From assembly GCF_007992435.1 (NCBI RefSeq), contig NZ_BKAG01000003.1, forward strand, positions 1-64,000: a stretch of DNA of 64,000 bases. Direction: 5' to 3'. Within the stretch, counting starts at the first letter, position 1; every line of letters starts with the position of its first letter. Source of the DNA: Prosthecobacter gellanilyticus (GTDB lineage Bacteria; Verrucomicrobiota; Verrucomicrobiia; Verrucomicrobiales; Verrucomicrobiaceae). Shown piece by piece: positions 16,875-25,819 of this stretch. The notes below the pieces were generated by a model, which searched no databases, was not told the DNA's origin, and saw nothing but the letters and a program-made list of their open reading frames with translations. Made by a program: the position numbers and the translations under genes.

Positions 16875-19274
16875 ATGCAAGTCTCCCTCAACTGGCTCTC
16901 GACTCACCTTGATCTGAGTTCTTTCTCGACCCCTCAATTGTCTGACCTTCTGACCTTTGCGGGCATTGAGGTGGAAGGCATTGAGGAGAAGGGTGTCTCG
17001 TCTGACAAAGTGATCGTGGCGCAGATCCAGAGCTTTGAGCCGCTTCCGAATTCGGACAAGCTTAGCATCTGCCAGGTGGATGATGGCAGCGGATCGCTGC
17101 GCCAGATTGTGTGTGGCGCGAAGAATTTCAAAGCAGGTGACAAAGTGCCGCTCGCGCTTCCAGGCGCGGTCCTGCCGGGTGGTTTCCAGATCTCGGAAGG
17201 CAAGCTGCGCGGTGTTGTGTCCAACGGCATGATGTGCAGTGCGAAGGAGCTCGGGATCGGTGAAGACACCGGCGGTCTGTGGATCCTCGATGGTGGCCTG
17301 CCGGTGGGCAAGCCGCTCAACCAGATCGTCGAGAGCGACACGCTGTTTGATCTCGAGATCACGCCGAACCGTTCCGATCTTCTCAGTCATCTTGGCCTGG
17401 CTCGTGAACTCGCCGCACTCACTGGATTGTCGCTGAAGAGTGAGCGCGATCACCGCAAGACGACCTCCACAGCACGTGCGGCGAAGGCGGATGAAGTGGC
17501 GCTCGAAGATACTGAAGGCTGCCCCTACTACACGGCCCGTGTGATCAAAGGTGTAAAGGTGGGTCCGAGCCCTGAGTGGCTCAAGACAAGGCTCGAAAGC
17601 ATCGGCCTGCGTCCGATCAATAACATCGTCGACATCACGAACTATGTGATGATGGAAATGGGGCAGTCGCTGCATTGCTTTGACCTCGACAAGCTGCAGG
17701 GCGGCATTGCCGTGCGCCGTGCGAAAGAGGGTGAGAAGATCCTCGCTCTAGATGGTCAGGAGTATTCTTTGTTAGTCGAAGACCTCGTCATCACGGATGG
17801 CCAGCGTCCGGTGGCCATCGCTGGCGTCATGGGCGGTGAGGAGACCGGTGTCGTTGAAGGCAGCACGAACATTCTTCTGGAAGCCGCTTACTTTGCGCCT
17901 TCCACGGTGCGCCGCACGGCGCGTCGTCTGAACCTGCATTCGGACTCCAGCTACCGCTTTGAGCGCGGCATCGACCCGCAGCAGGTGCATGGTGGCAGTG
18001 ACCTCGCCACAAAGCTCATTCTCGAAATCGCCGGCGGGACCGCCGAGGCAGAAATCCGCGTCGCGGGTGAAGCGCCAACACTCGTCAACGACGTCGTGCT
18101 GGATGAAGTGCGTGCGCACAAGCTGCTCGGCATCAGCGAGCTCAAGACGGAAGAGGCTCATGATATCCTCAGCAAGCTGGGCCTCATCAAGAAGAGCGGT
18201 GACGCGGCTGCCAGCACCTGGAGCATTCCGAGCTACCGTCTCGACCTCCTGCGCAGCGTGGATCTGGTGGAAGAGATCGCCCGCGTGATCGGTCTCGACC
18301 GTGTGCCGGCGAAGTTCACCGCCGCCTTCGCGCAAGGTGATGGCACGGACAAGATTTACGATCACGCCATGCAGCTCCGCCAGGCGCTGGCGAACCGTGG
18401 CTTCAATGAGGCGCAGACGCTGCGTCTCATCGCCACCGGCCAAACCAATGATGCTCTTGGCAATCCGACCGGTGGTCTCGCCGCGCTGAAGAATCCGCTT
18501 TCTGAAGATCACACCACGCTGCGTCCAAGCATCGTCCCAGGTCTGCTGGCCAGCGCTGCGCTGAACGTGCGCCAGGGCGCCGACCGTCTGCGCTTGTTTG
18601 AGATCGGCCGTGTGTTCCTGAAGATGCCGAACGGCATGGTGCGTGAAGAGGAACGTCTCGCCATTCTTCTCAGCGGCCCGGTGGCACCTTCCACCTGGCA
18701 TGCCCGCGAGCCGAAGGCCGCGGACATTTTTGACCTGCGCGGTCTGGTGGAGTCCCTTCCAGGCGTCTCCAGTGTGGAGATCAAGCCACTGAAGGACAAC
18801 GGAACCTTCCTGCTTCACAGCGAGCTGAAGGCTGGCAACCGCGTGCTTGGCTGGATCGCCCAGGTGCATCCGGCTCGTGCGCGTGCGCTGGATGCCCGCA
18901 CGCCTGTGTATGTCGTGGAGCTTCTGCTCAGCGCGCTGCGCCAGGGCAGCGCTGGTCCCGCGAAGTTCACGGATCTGCCGCGTTTCCCATCGATCACACG
19001 CGACGTGGCCTTTGAGCTCTCCACCGATGTCTCGAACGCCAAGGTCACCGCCTTCTTCGGCAGCGTGAAAGAGCCTCTGCTCATCAGCACCGCGCTCTTT
19101 GACGTGTTTGCCGACCCGAGCGGCACCAAGCTTCCGAAGGATCGCAAGTCCCTCGCCTGGACCCTGACCTATCGCGCCTCTGACAAGACCCTCGAAACCG
19201 CCGAAGTCGATGCCGCGCATAGCCGCATCGTCGCCGCGCTGGAGAAGGCCTTGCCGGTGGTGGTAAGGCGGTGA
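16875..19274 (+). CDS. pheT: phenylalanyl-tRNA synthetase beta subunit
   Basis: PheT is the large, tRNA-binding and editing subunit of phenylalanyl-tRNA synthetase. The 799-residue protein has the N-terminal tRNA-binding OB domain (residues 40-150; HPN-type segment EPLPNSDKLSICQVDDG), the B3/B4 editing domain (NIVDITNYVMMEMGQSLHCFD), the B5 domain and the C-terminal anticodon-binding ferredoxin-fold domain (FPSITRDVAFEL). Length fits the family (about 795). It should form the enzyme with PheS despite the inserted gene between them. Confidence 0.97.
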   Translation: MQVSLNWLSTHLDLSSFSTPQLSDLLTFAGIEVEGIEEKGVSSDKVIVAQIQSFEPLPNSDKLSICQVDDGSGSLRQIVCGAKNFKAGDKVPLALPGAVLPGGFQISEGKLRGVVSNGMMCSAKELGIGEDTGGLWILDGGLPVGKPLNQIVESDTLFDLEITPNRSDLLSHLGLARELAALTGLSLKSERDHRKTTSTARAAKADEVALEDTEGCPYYTARVIKGVKVGPSPEWLKTRLESIGLRPINNIVDITNYVMMEMGQSLHCFDLDKLQGGIAVRRAKEGEKILALDGQEYSLLVEDLVITDGQRPVAIAGVMGGEETGVVEGSTNILLEAAYFAPSTVRRTARRLNLHSDSSYRFERGIDPQQVHGGSDLATKLILEIAGGTAEAEIRVAGEAPTLVNDVVLDEVRAHKLLGISELKTEEAHDILSKLGLIKKSGDAAASTWSIPSYRLDLLRSVDLVEEIARVIGLDRVPAKFTAAFAQGDGTDKIYDHAMQLRQALANRGFNEAQTLRLIATGQTNDALGNPTGGLAALKNPLSEDHTTLRPSIVPGLLASAALNVRQGADRLRLFEIGRVFLKMPNGMVREEERLAILLSGPVAPSTWHAREPKAADIFDLRGLVESLPGVSSVEIKPLKDNGTFLLHSELKAGNRVLGWIAQVHPARARALDARTPVYVVELLLSALRQGSAGPAKFTDLPRFPSITRDVAFELSTDVSNAKVTAFFGSVKEPLLISTALFDVFADPSGTKLPKDRKSLAWTLTYRASDKTLETAEVDAAHSRIVAALEKALPVVVRR

Positions 19275-19296
19275 TGCTGCGAAGCCTGATCAGACC

Positions 19297-19947
19297 ATGA
19301 ATGAGCCTACCATCTGTCCGCAGTGTGGTTCCAAGTTCTCAAACTTCGGAGTGCTGAAAGCCAATGTCCAACTGCCAGACGCGACCAACCGTCTGATCAA
19401 TGAGTATTCTGAGCCGAGATTTCCTTATCGCTGCACCAATTGTGGTGATGCAGTGCTGTGGCAATGTGTGAAACTGCGAAACGAAGAGCAGGCGGAACAC
19501 ACGGCCTATCTTCAGTCCAGGCTCCATGTTGTGCCCCTGGTGAGTTCACATAGCCCACAAGGATGGGAGTATCAGACCATCGGGCTTGTCACGGCCCAGA
19601 GCACACTTGGAACCAGCATTTTCACGGACATCAGCTCCACTTTCGCGGATTTGTTTGGCACTCAAGCCAAAGCTTACAATGCCAAGATCAAGGCTTGTGA
19701 AGATCTGTGCCAGTCCATTTTGCGGATGAAGGCTCTCGAGCTCGGTGGAGATGCGGTTCTTGCCGCGGACATCGACTACGCCGAGGTAGGGTCCGGAAGA
19801 GGATTGATGATGGTTTGCATGACGGGAACGGCCATCAAACTCCGCAATCCGCATGTGGTGAACTCTGAACTACAGACAGAGTCCGAAAACCTCAGAACCA
19901 GTGCGCGGCGACTGAGTTACCTTGGGGGCTTGAATCCAGCTCCCTGA
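19297..19947 (+). CDS. zinc-ribbon plus YbjQ-type (DUF74) protein
   Basis: The 216-residue protein has a CxxC...CxxC zinc ribbon at its N-terminus (CPQCG, CTNCG). A YbjQ/DUF74 domain follows from about residue 86 (YQTIGLVTAQSTLGTSIFTD, then ALELGGDAVLAADIDYAEVG and MMVCMTGTAIKL). YbjQ forms pentameric rings; a metal-binding role is proposed for the family but is not proven. A ribbon fused to YbjQ suggests a nucleic-acid or protein-contact module. It starts 22 nt after pheT, so it may ride on the same transcript. Confidence 0.8.
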   Translation: MNEPTICPQCGSKFSNFGVLKANVQLPDATNRLINEYSEPRFPYRCTNCGDAVLWQCVKLRNEEQAEHTAYLQSRLHVVPLVSSHSPQGWEYQTIGLVTAQSTLGTSIFTDISSTFADLFGTQAKAYNAKIKACEDLCQSILRMKALELGGDAVLAADIDYAEVGSGRGLMMVCMTGTAIKLRNPHVVNSELQTESENLRTSARRLSYLGGLNPAP

Positions 19948-19998
19948 CGGTAGAGTGTTGGAAACGCCCTGTTGGTGGCGATCTGCCAGTGTGATCTC

Positions 19999-20322
19999 TC
20001 AAACTGGCAGATCGCCACCTTCCAGAGGCTTTCGAGAATGGTGTCGCACCGAGAGGATGACGACACGTTCTCCGGTGATGGTGAACAAGATGCGAAACTG
20101 GCTCCGGCGTTTGCGGAAGAGTAACTGGCGTATCTCCGCGGGAAACCGGGAGCTTTCAGAAGCGAGTCGATGACGCTCTGGCGAGCTCGACAGCGATTCC
20201 ACCTTGCTGATGATTTCCTCACGCCAGCGGATGGCCGACAAGGGAGCCCGCATTTGGATCCAGCGGTAGACCTCCTCCAATTCACTCTGAGCCTGCAGGG
20301 TGTACTCGACCTCGTAGCTCAT
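19999..20322 (-). CDS. ParE/RelE-superfamily toxin
   Basis: This 107-residue protein has the compact alpha-beta fold pattern of ParE/RelE toxins: an N-terminal strand and two helices (AQSELEEVYRWIQ), then strands with FRKRRSQFRILFTITGERVVILSVRHHSR. It starts 4 nt inside the end of the antitoxin gene (ATGA overlap), the standard arrangement for these pairs. ParE-type members inhibit gyrase and RelE-type members cut mRNA; the ParE type is more likely from the sequence, but not certain. Confidence 0.88.
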   Translation of the reverse strand: MSYEVEYTLQAQSELEEVYRWIQMRAPLSAIRWREEIISKVESLSSSPERHRLASESSRFPAEIRQLLFRKRRSQFRILFTITGERVVILSVRHHSRKPLEGGDLPV

Positions 20323-20591
20323 AGCTCCCGCAGCTTTTGATGCACCACCTTGGCAGACACGGTCTTCCCAGCGGCCATTTGTTGAAGGCTGATTTGGACT
20401 GACTTGATGGCAGAGAGCTCCTCGATCGCATCTTGCATCTTGGCATAGGCATCACGGCCGAGCAAAACGGCCTCGGCGCGTCCATTAACCGTGAGCACCT
20501 GCGGCTTGCCGGTTTTGTTCACTCGCTTGAGGCAACTCTTCGCGTTCCGCTGAAAAGCACTCAGGGGCTGGATGTCATCAAGATGAATCAT
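20319..20591 (-). CDS. Phd/YefM-family antitoxin
   Basis: The 90-residue protein has the Phd/YefM N-terminal DNA-binding pattern (IQPLSAFQRNAKSCLKRVNKTGKPQVLTVNGRAEAVLLG, given here only as a landmark for residues 8-46) and a C-terminal helical part that should wrap the toxin. It is the upstream gene of the pair, and a perfect 18-bp palindrome lies just before it, as expected for autoregulation by the antitoxin or complex. It shares ATGA with the toxin start. Confidence 0.88.
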   Translation of the reverse strand: MIHLDDIQPLSAFQRNAKSCLKRVNKTGKPQVLTVNGRAEAVLLGRDAYAKMQDAIEELSAIKSVQISLQQMAAGKTVSAKVVHQKLREL

Positions 20592-20601
20592 GTCCTTTTA
20601 T

Positions 20602-20619
20602 AACATGAAATTTCATGTT
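20602..20619. promoter_or_regulatory. perfect palindromic operator of the toxin-antitoxin pair
   Basis: AACATGAAATTTCATGTT is an 18-bp perfect palindrome, 11 nt before the antitoxin start on the minus strand, in an AT-rich stretch that could contain the -10 region. It fits an operator bound by a Phd/YefM dimer. Confidence 0.75.
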
Positions 20620-20792
20620 CCGCCAATGCTAGTGTGAGGGTGGCTCCCCCCTTGCCATCCCGCCTGAGGCATCCACAGCAGCTCGTCCCCCTTTTCAGAC
20701 GAACAGAGGTTTTGCATGGGTGCGGGTGTTTTTAGAGATTGCCTGCCCTGCGGTTCATCAGGTAAACTCCCGGCCCCCTCCCCGGAAACAGC

Positions 20793-21731
20793 ATGCTCCT
20801 CAAACCCGCCTCATGCTCGACAGTGATCCTGCTGCCAGCCCTGTGCCTGGTGCTGGGTGGCATGGGGCTGGCGCAGTCGCTGCCGAAGGTGAGTGCTTCG
20901 GGGGCTTCCGCCGCCTCGCAGGGCAAGACGACCACGGTGGCCTCTAACACTAAGGCGCCTAGCACACCGGCGGCACCGGCGGTCAATGTACCGAGGATCA
21001 ACACACCCACCATGCCGCGCATGGGCTATGCGAAGTACCCGTGGAAGACGGACATCGTGGCCACGGTCTTCTGGGTGGGCGAGGCGCCAGCGGAGAACAA
21101 TCCCACGCCGAATGACAAGAGTTCCTGGGACACGGAATGGGTGAAGAACTTCGGCGGTTATGATGATCCGGATCCGACGAAGCGCGGTACGAATTTCTGC
21201 CCGCTGGCCTTCACGCCCGGACTGAATCCTTTCTACATCGCGCTGCCTTACAACGACTGTCTGGACTACAACTCGCACAAGGACGAGGCCTCCAGGGTGA
21301 TCCCGTGGTTCAAGCAGAAGTTCACCCGCTCCGGCCGCAGTGTGGTGCATGGCCAGTGGCTGGCCATCCGCTATGGCAACCGTGTGTGTTACGCGCAGTG
21401 GGAGGACTGCGGCCCCTTCCTCACGGACGACCATGAGTACGTCTTCGGCAATGCGCGCCCGAAAAACACGAGCAACAATGGCGCGGGCATCGACATCTCC
21501 CCCGCCGTGCGTGACTACCTCGGGCTGCGCAGTGGTGGCCGCTGTGACTGGCGTTTTGTGGATGTGACCGAGGTAACCGCGGGCCCGTGGCGCAACCTGG
21601 GCGCGAACAACCCCTTTGTCAGGGCTCAGCAGCAGCAAAAGGTGCGTGACACGCAGTCCACCATGGACCGCCTGCAGGAACTCCGCCGTCTGCGGGACGA
21701 GTACTTCAAGCAGAACTCGGGCGGACGGTGA
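20793..21731 (+). CDS. exported protein with a possible double-psi beta-barrel
   Basis: The 312-residue protein starts with a signal peptide (hydrophobic run ending GLAQ). A Ser/Thr/Pro/Ala-rich linker follows (about 30-70), then a globular domain, and it ends in a charged helix. Within the globular part, CYAQWEDCGPF is followed about 30 residues later by GAGIDISPAVRDYLGL. This spacing resembles the DRGPF and hDLSxAA motifs of RlpA/barwin-like double-psi barrels, so a role in the cell wall is conceivable. The match is by eye only. Several cysteines are present, fitting an exported protein. Confidence 0.65.
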   Translation: MLLKPASCSTVILLPALCLVLGGMGLAQSLPKVSASGASAASQGKTTTVASNTKAPSTPAAPAVNVPRINTPTMPRMGYAKYPWKTDIVATVFWVGEAPAENNPTPNDKSSWDTEWVKNFGGYDDPDPTKRGTNFCPLAFTPGLNPFYIALPYNDCLDYNSHKDEASRVIPWFKQKFTRSGRSVVHGQWLAIRYGNRVCYAQWEDCGPFLTDDHEYVFGNARPKNTSNNGAGIDISPAVRDYLGLRSGGRCDWRFVDVTEVTAGPWRNLGANNPFVRAQQQQKVRDTQSTMDRLQELRRLRDEYFKQNSGGR

Positions 21732-21762
21732 GGAGATGCGGAGAACACTGACGGAGCTTCCG

Positions 21763-23610
21763 TCAATCCTTCCACAAGATCCGTGCCGCGTAGACGCTGT
21801 TGTCAGCCCCGAAGGCGTTGTCAGGTTTGATGACGATGTTGGGTGACAGGGTCTGCATCCACTCGGCCACGGTGACCCAGGTTTCGTTGTCACTGACCTC
21901 GGTGATGCCGAAGTTGCAGACGCGTGCGCCGCGCTCGGGGATGAGGATGTTTTCGGTGGAGCGCTTCACGGCGAGCGTCTTCTGATCCACCTCCGCCATG
22001 AAGAGCGGCGCGCGATGGCGGAACACGTGGTCATTGTGCGCGCCTTTGCGGGTGTAGACGAGGTAGAGACGATCCTTGTGGGTGACCCAATGGTGCTGCG
22101 TGTTGTAGTTCCCGAGCTCGCTTCCGTCATCGAACTTCCAAGGCTGGATGGCGCTGAAGTGCAGGCCGTCCTCACTGGTGCAGACATAACCCGCCGTGTC
22201 GTTGCGCAGGGTCAGAAAGAAACGTCCGTCGCAGCGGATGAGCGAAGGCTCATAGACTCCGCGGCCGGAGGCGAGGGTGAGTTCGTTGCCCTGCTCGATG
22301 AACTTCAGCGTGGTGCCATCGAACGAGCAACTCAGCACGGTGACGCGGTAGTGTTTGTCGGCCTCAGCTTTGCCGTAGATGGGCAGGAGGATGTCGCCGT
22401 TCTCCAGATCCACGCGCTGCACGCTGCCGGCGCCGGCATTGTAGAACTTGGGCTCCTTCGGCAGAGCAAGGGTGGTCCAGGGTGTCCAGGCGCGGGTCTT
22501 TTCATCATAGACGGACCAGGAAGATTCACGCGGGCGGTTCTCGATCACGCGATCCCCTTGGTAGCGGACGGTGTGGCCGATGCCGAGCAGCTTGCCGGAC
22601 TTCGCATGGAACTTGGGCGTGAAATCACAAGCAGCGACAATGGTGCCATCGACCTCGGTTCGACGGCCCAGAGTGTCCGTGTGCTCGCGGATCTCGCTCC
22701 AGGTCTGGCCGAGGTCTTCGCTGCGCACGTCGTTGAGCGCGTAGAAGATGTCACTGCCGGTGAGCAGCAGCTTTTGCATCGTCAGCACCACGCTTGGAGT
22801 CTTGCCGGGGATGGCGCCTGCGCGTGGATGCACCCAGCAGGTCTTGCCATCGTAGCCTTTGGACACCGTGGTGAGTTTCACTTCATACGGCAGGCCTGCG
22901 GGTGGTGGTGGCTGGAGGCGGACGTAGTCGCGCAGCTCCGGCACCTCACGCACGATGCCCTCGGCCACAAGGCGTGCCATCATGCGCGCGCCTTCGTTGG
23001 AGAAGTGAGACCGGTCCTCCACGGACGGTCCGTAGAGCTGGCAGAACTTTTCCCCCATCTGCTGAAACAGGGCGAAGCTGGCACGGTGAAGGTCGATCAC
23101 CGGCACCTCCATCTCTTTCCCAACGGCCAGTGCAGCCTCGACATAGGGGGTGAGCGTGGTGGTGAGCTTGCCGTTCTCATACACGCGGCGCGCCACGGAG
23201 GTGATGAGCACGGGCTTGCCACCGGTGCCACGTACCTCAAGGATGAAAGCCTTCAGGTTGTCACGATAGGTCGTAGCTGGATCGGTGCCTCGCGCTGGAT
23301 CCTGCATCTTTTGATCATTGTGACCGAACTGGATGAGCACCCACTGGCCTTTTTCCTTCAGCACGCGATCCCACAGCCCCAGGGTGCGGAAACTCTTCGT
23401 GCTGGCACCAGAGCGCGCATGATTGACGACGTTCATCTTGGGCAGGAACTCGTTCAGCATCTGCCCCCAACCGGCGAGTGTGGGGCGATCCTTGGGTGGG
23501 TTGCTCTGCGTGGCCACCGTGGAGTCTCCGGCGAGCACGATTTTCAGCGGCTCCTGGCAGAGGGCGTGGGAGACACAGATCCATCCAAGGACGAAGGTAA
23601 GAAGTCGCAT
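21763..23610 (-). CDS. exported SGNH esterase fused to a BNR/sialidase-like domain
   Basis: This 615-residue protein has a signal peptide, then an SGNH hydrolase of the rhamnogalacturonan-acetylesterase type. The blocks are GDST with nucleophile Ser30, the QFGHND block, and the Asp-His pair DRSHFS near residue 205. After about residue 225 a second domain shows beta-propeller features of BNR/exo-sialidase-like proteins (RSEDLGQTWSEI, FHAKSGKLLGIGHT, RCDGRFFLTLRND). A deacetylase linked to a carbohydrate-binding or hydrolase propeller suits degradation of acetylated polysaccharide outside the cytoplasm. No polysaccharide-lyase cluster adjoins. Confidence 0.82.
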   Translation of the reverse strand: MRLLTFVLGWICVSHALCQEPLKIVLAGDSTVATQSNPPKDRPTLAGWGQMLNEFLPKMNVVNHARSGASTKSFRTLGLWDRVLKEKGQWVLIQFGHNDQKMQDPARGTDPATTYRDNLKAFILEVRGTGGKPVLITSVARRVYENGKLTTTLTPYVEAALAVGKEMEVPVIDLHRASFALFQQMGEKFCQLYGPSVEDRSHFSNEGARMMARLVAEGIVREVPELRDYVRLQPPPPAGLPYEVKLTTVSKGYDGKTCWVHPRAGAIPGKTPSVVLTMQKLLLTGSDIFYALNDVRSEDLGQTWSEIREHTDTLGRRTEVDGTIVAACDFTPKFHAKSGKLLGIGHTVRYQGDRVIENRPRESSWSVYDEKTRAWTPWTTLALPKEPKFYNAGAGSVQRVDLENGDILLPIYGKAEADKHYRVTVLSCSFDGTTLKFIEQGNELTLASGRGVYEPSLIRCDGRFFLTLRNDTAGYVCTSEDGLHFSAIQPWKFDDGSELGNYNTQHHWVTHKDRLYLVYTRKGAHNDHVFRHRAPLFMAEVDQKTLAVKRSTENILIPERGARVCNFGITEVSDNETWVTVAEWMQTLSPNIVIKPDNAFGADNSVYAARILWKD

Positions 23611-23733
23611 TTTCCCTGTACGGGCATCGGATGGAAAACAATCGCCAATCTCCGGGCGTTAAGAGTGGAGCCGTATTTTTGTGTTTGATGAGCACGAAAG
23701 AATGTCGCTACGCTGACCGTGACCTTGACCCCC

Positions 23734-25044
23734 ATGTTTCGCCCTGCCCTCGTTCTTCCTCTCTGCCTGGCTTTTGGCAGCCTCTCCCTCTTCGGACAGG
23801 TGGCCACGACACCTCTCTTCTGGCCGGACAAAAACGGCCCCACCCTGGATGGCGTGGTGCCTGCGGCTGAAGCGGCGAAAGTGCCGCTGAAATGGAACTC
23901 GGAGACGGGTGAGAACATCGTGTGGAAGACCGATCTCGAGGACGATGGTCATAGCTCTCCCGTGATCGGTGGAGACCGTGTCTGGTTCACCTCGGCGACG
24001 CCAAAGGGTGACAAGCAGTATGTCTACGGCATCGACCGCCAGACCGGGAAGGTGGCGCATCACCTCCTGGTCTTTGAAAATCCCGCGCCTGAGGAGCTGG
24101 GCAATCCGCTGAACAACTACGCCGCGCCATCTCCCGTGCTGGAGGCAGACGCGCTGTATGTGCACTTTGGCACGTATGGCACCGCGCGGATCGACCCGCA
24201 GACGGGCAAGACGGTGTGGCAGCGTCGTGACATCAATGTGCGGCACTATCGCGGCCCGGGCTCGTCACCTCTGCTGCATGGAGACCTGCTCATCCTGACC
24301 TTTGATGGGATTAACGAACAGTTTGTCACAGCGCTGAACAAAAAGACGGGTGAGACGGTGTGGAAGACGAACCGCACCACCGACTACGGCGACCTCGACA
24401 AAGAAGGCCATCCGACGCGCGATGGTGATATGCGGAAGGCCTATCACACGCCATCCGTTTTCAACATGGGCGGAGTCGACACCGTCGTCTCAGTGGGGTC
24501 TCGCGCTGCTTTTGGTTATGAAGCGGCGACTGGAAAGGAGCTGTGGACCATCCGTCATGGAGGGTTCAATGCCGCGATCCGCCCGCTGGTGCTGAAGGAG
24601 GTTCTGATCCTGAACACCGGGTCCGAACGAGCCCACACGATCGGGGTTCGGATTGATGACAAGATGAAGGGAGACATCACGGAAAGCCATGTGCTCTGGG
24701 ACCGGGAGAAGCGTAATGCGAGCGAGTCCTGCCCTGTGCTGGCGGGCGGTCTGCTGTATCAGATCACACGCGGGGGCATCGTCACCTGCATGAATCCGCT
24801 CACGGGTGAAGACGTGTGGGAGGACCGCTTTCCTGGCCAGCACCTGCCCTCACCCATCGTGGCGGGAGACCGTATTTATTTCAGCAATGACCGGGGTGAT
24901 ACTCATGTGATCAAGGCCGCGGACAAGTTCGAGGTGCTGTCGGAGAACAAGCTGCCGGATGCGATGACGGCCTCACCCGCCGTGGCGGAGGGGGCCTTGT
25001 TCATCCGGACGAAAAAGCAGCTTTTCAAGATCGCCACGAAATAG
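23734..25044 (+). CDS. exported PQQ-like beta-propeller protein
   Basis: The 436-residue protein begins with a signal peptide (hydrophobic run ending SLFGQ) and is then built of repeats of the pyrroloquinoline-quinone-like propeller type: YGIDRQTGKVAH, ARIDPQTGKTVWQ, TALNKKTGETVWK, YEAATGKELWTI, TCMNPLTGEDVWE. No catalytic residues of PQQ dehydrogenases are obvious, so it may be a structural or binding propeller. I chose ATG 23734 so that the signal peptide starts the protein; a GTG at 23719 is in frame. It is divergent from the SGNH-BNR gene. Confidence 0.8.
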   Translation: MFRPALVLPLCLAFGSLSLFGQVATTPLFWPDKNGPTLDGVVPAAEAAKVPLKWNSETGENIVWKTDLEDDGHSSPVIGGDRVWFTSATPKGDKQYVYGIDRQTGKVAHHLLVFENPAPEELGNPLNNYAAPSPVLEADALYVHFGTYGTARIDPQTGKTVWQRRDINVRHYRGPGSSPLLHGDLLILTFDGINEQFVTALNKKTGETVWKTNRTTDYGDLDKEGHPTRDGDMRKAYHTPSVFNMGGVDTVVSVGSRAAFGYEAATGKELWTIRHGGFNAAIRPLVLKEVLILNTGSERAHTIGVRIDDKMKGDITESHVLWDREKRNASESCPVLAGGLLYQITRGGIVTCMNPLTGEDVWEDRFPGQHLPSPIVAGDRIYFSNDRGDTHVIKAADKFEVLSENKLPDAMTASPAVAEGALFIRTKKQLFKIATK

Positions 25045-25301
25045 CCTAGCGGGGTTATTGACAGACAAACTTCTGACAAGATGGATGAGTCCGGCCGTCA
25101 TTTTTGCCAAAAAGATGGTTCGGGGATTCCGATAACTAGAAGTTGCAAATGCAATGTGAATACATCGCTGGTTCGGGCATTGCGGTGTCAACTTTGGATT
25201 GGCAGAAATCCCGGAGTCTTCTTTAGCGACGGATAAAAATCCGCACAAAGATCATAAACCTTTCGCCAAGGGGTCTGTGTTGTGTTACACTACTATCCTC
25301 T

Positions 25302-25625
25302 ATGGCTACGACACCGACCCGTAAAACTCGTTTCTCCCGTCGCGTTCCTGATCATGTAACTGACGAACTGGTAAACGTCCTCGGCAATGGGGATACCCTC
25401 GAGTTCAACCAGCTCTTCAAACTGGTTTACGACAATCTGAAGCTTAAAAATGCCGTGAGCGGTGGGGAGGAAATGCTCCGTCTCCGTTCTTATGAGAAGC
25501 TGCAAGGTCTGGTTAGCCGAGGCCTTTGTGCCAAGGCTGGCAAGACCTACCGCGGTCTTCCAGGTCTGCGTGAGTCCCACCAGGCCACCATTGCAGCCCG
25601 TACGGCTGCCGTGGCTGCCCGTTGA
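25302..25625 (+). CDS. small basic protein, function unknown
   Basis: This 107-residue protein is rich in Arg/Lys at both ends (MATTPTRKTRFSRR... and ...GLRESHQATIAARTAA) with a central helical, winged-helix-like stretch (FNQLFKLVYDNLKLKNAV, YEKLQGLVSRGLCAK). The central part could bind DNA or RNA. It has its own leader of about 255 nt and a strong terminator, so it is a single-gene unit. A TTGACA occurs at 25058-25063 but no good -10 follows at the right distance. I do not recognise the family. Confidence 0.65.
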   Translation: MATTPTRKTRFSRRVPDHVTDELVNVLGNGDTLEFNQLFKLVYDNLKLKNAVSGGEEMLRLRSYEKLQGLVSRGLCAKAGKTYRGLPGLRESHQATIAARTAAVAAR

Positions 25626-25646
25626 TCTTTACTTCCTTAACCATTT

Positions 25647-25690
25647 ACGGGTCGTCTCCTCATCGGGAGACGGCCCGTTGTGTTTTCCGG
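25647..25690 (+). terminator. intrinsic terminator after the small basic protein
   Basis: ACGGG-T-CGTCTCC (25647-25659) pairs with GGAGACG-G-CCCGT (25666-25678) around a 6-nt loop, followed by TGTGTTTTCC. This is a 13-bp stem with one T-G pair and a T-rich tail. Confidence 0.8.
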
Positions 25691-25819
25691 GATGGTGCCT
25701 CGGACACCTCCTGAAGGCCGAAGACGCCTAAAAAGGGTCCATCAGCGGGTTTGTTTCGGGATTTGACGGTTTCCCGGCCCTCGGCTACTTCTCCGCCGCT
25801 TTCAGTCCCCCTTTCTCTC

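Noticed and set aside
16361-16891. A 176-codon minus-strand frame opposite the GxxExxY gene and its repeats
   Set aside because: It runs through both inverted repeats and shows no known motif, while the plus strand carries the family signature.
22015-23688. A 557-codon plus-strand frame opposite the SGNH-BNR gene
   Set aside because: The minus-strand protein shows complete SGNH blocks; this frame has none.
25058-25086. A promoter TTGACA with a weak ATGGAT at 17-nt spacing upstream of the small basic protein
   Set aside because: The -10 match is poor and the distance to the gene (more than 200 nt) is long; not supported well enough to list.
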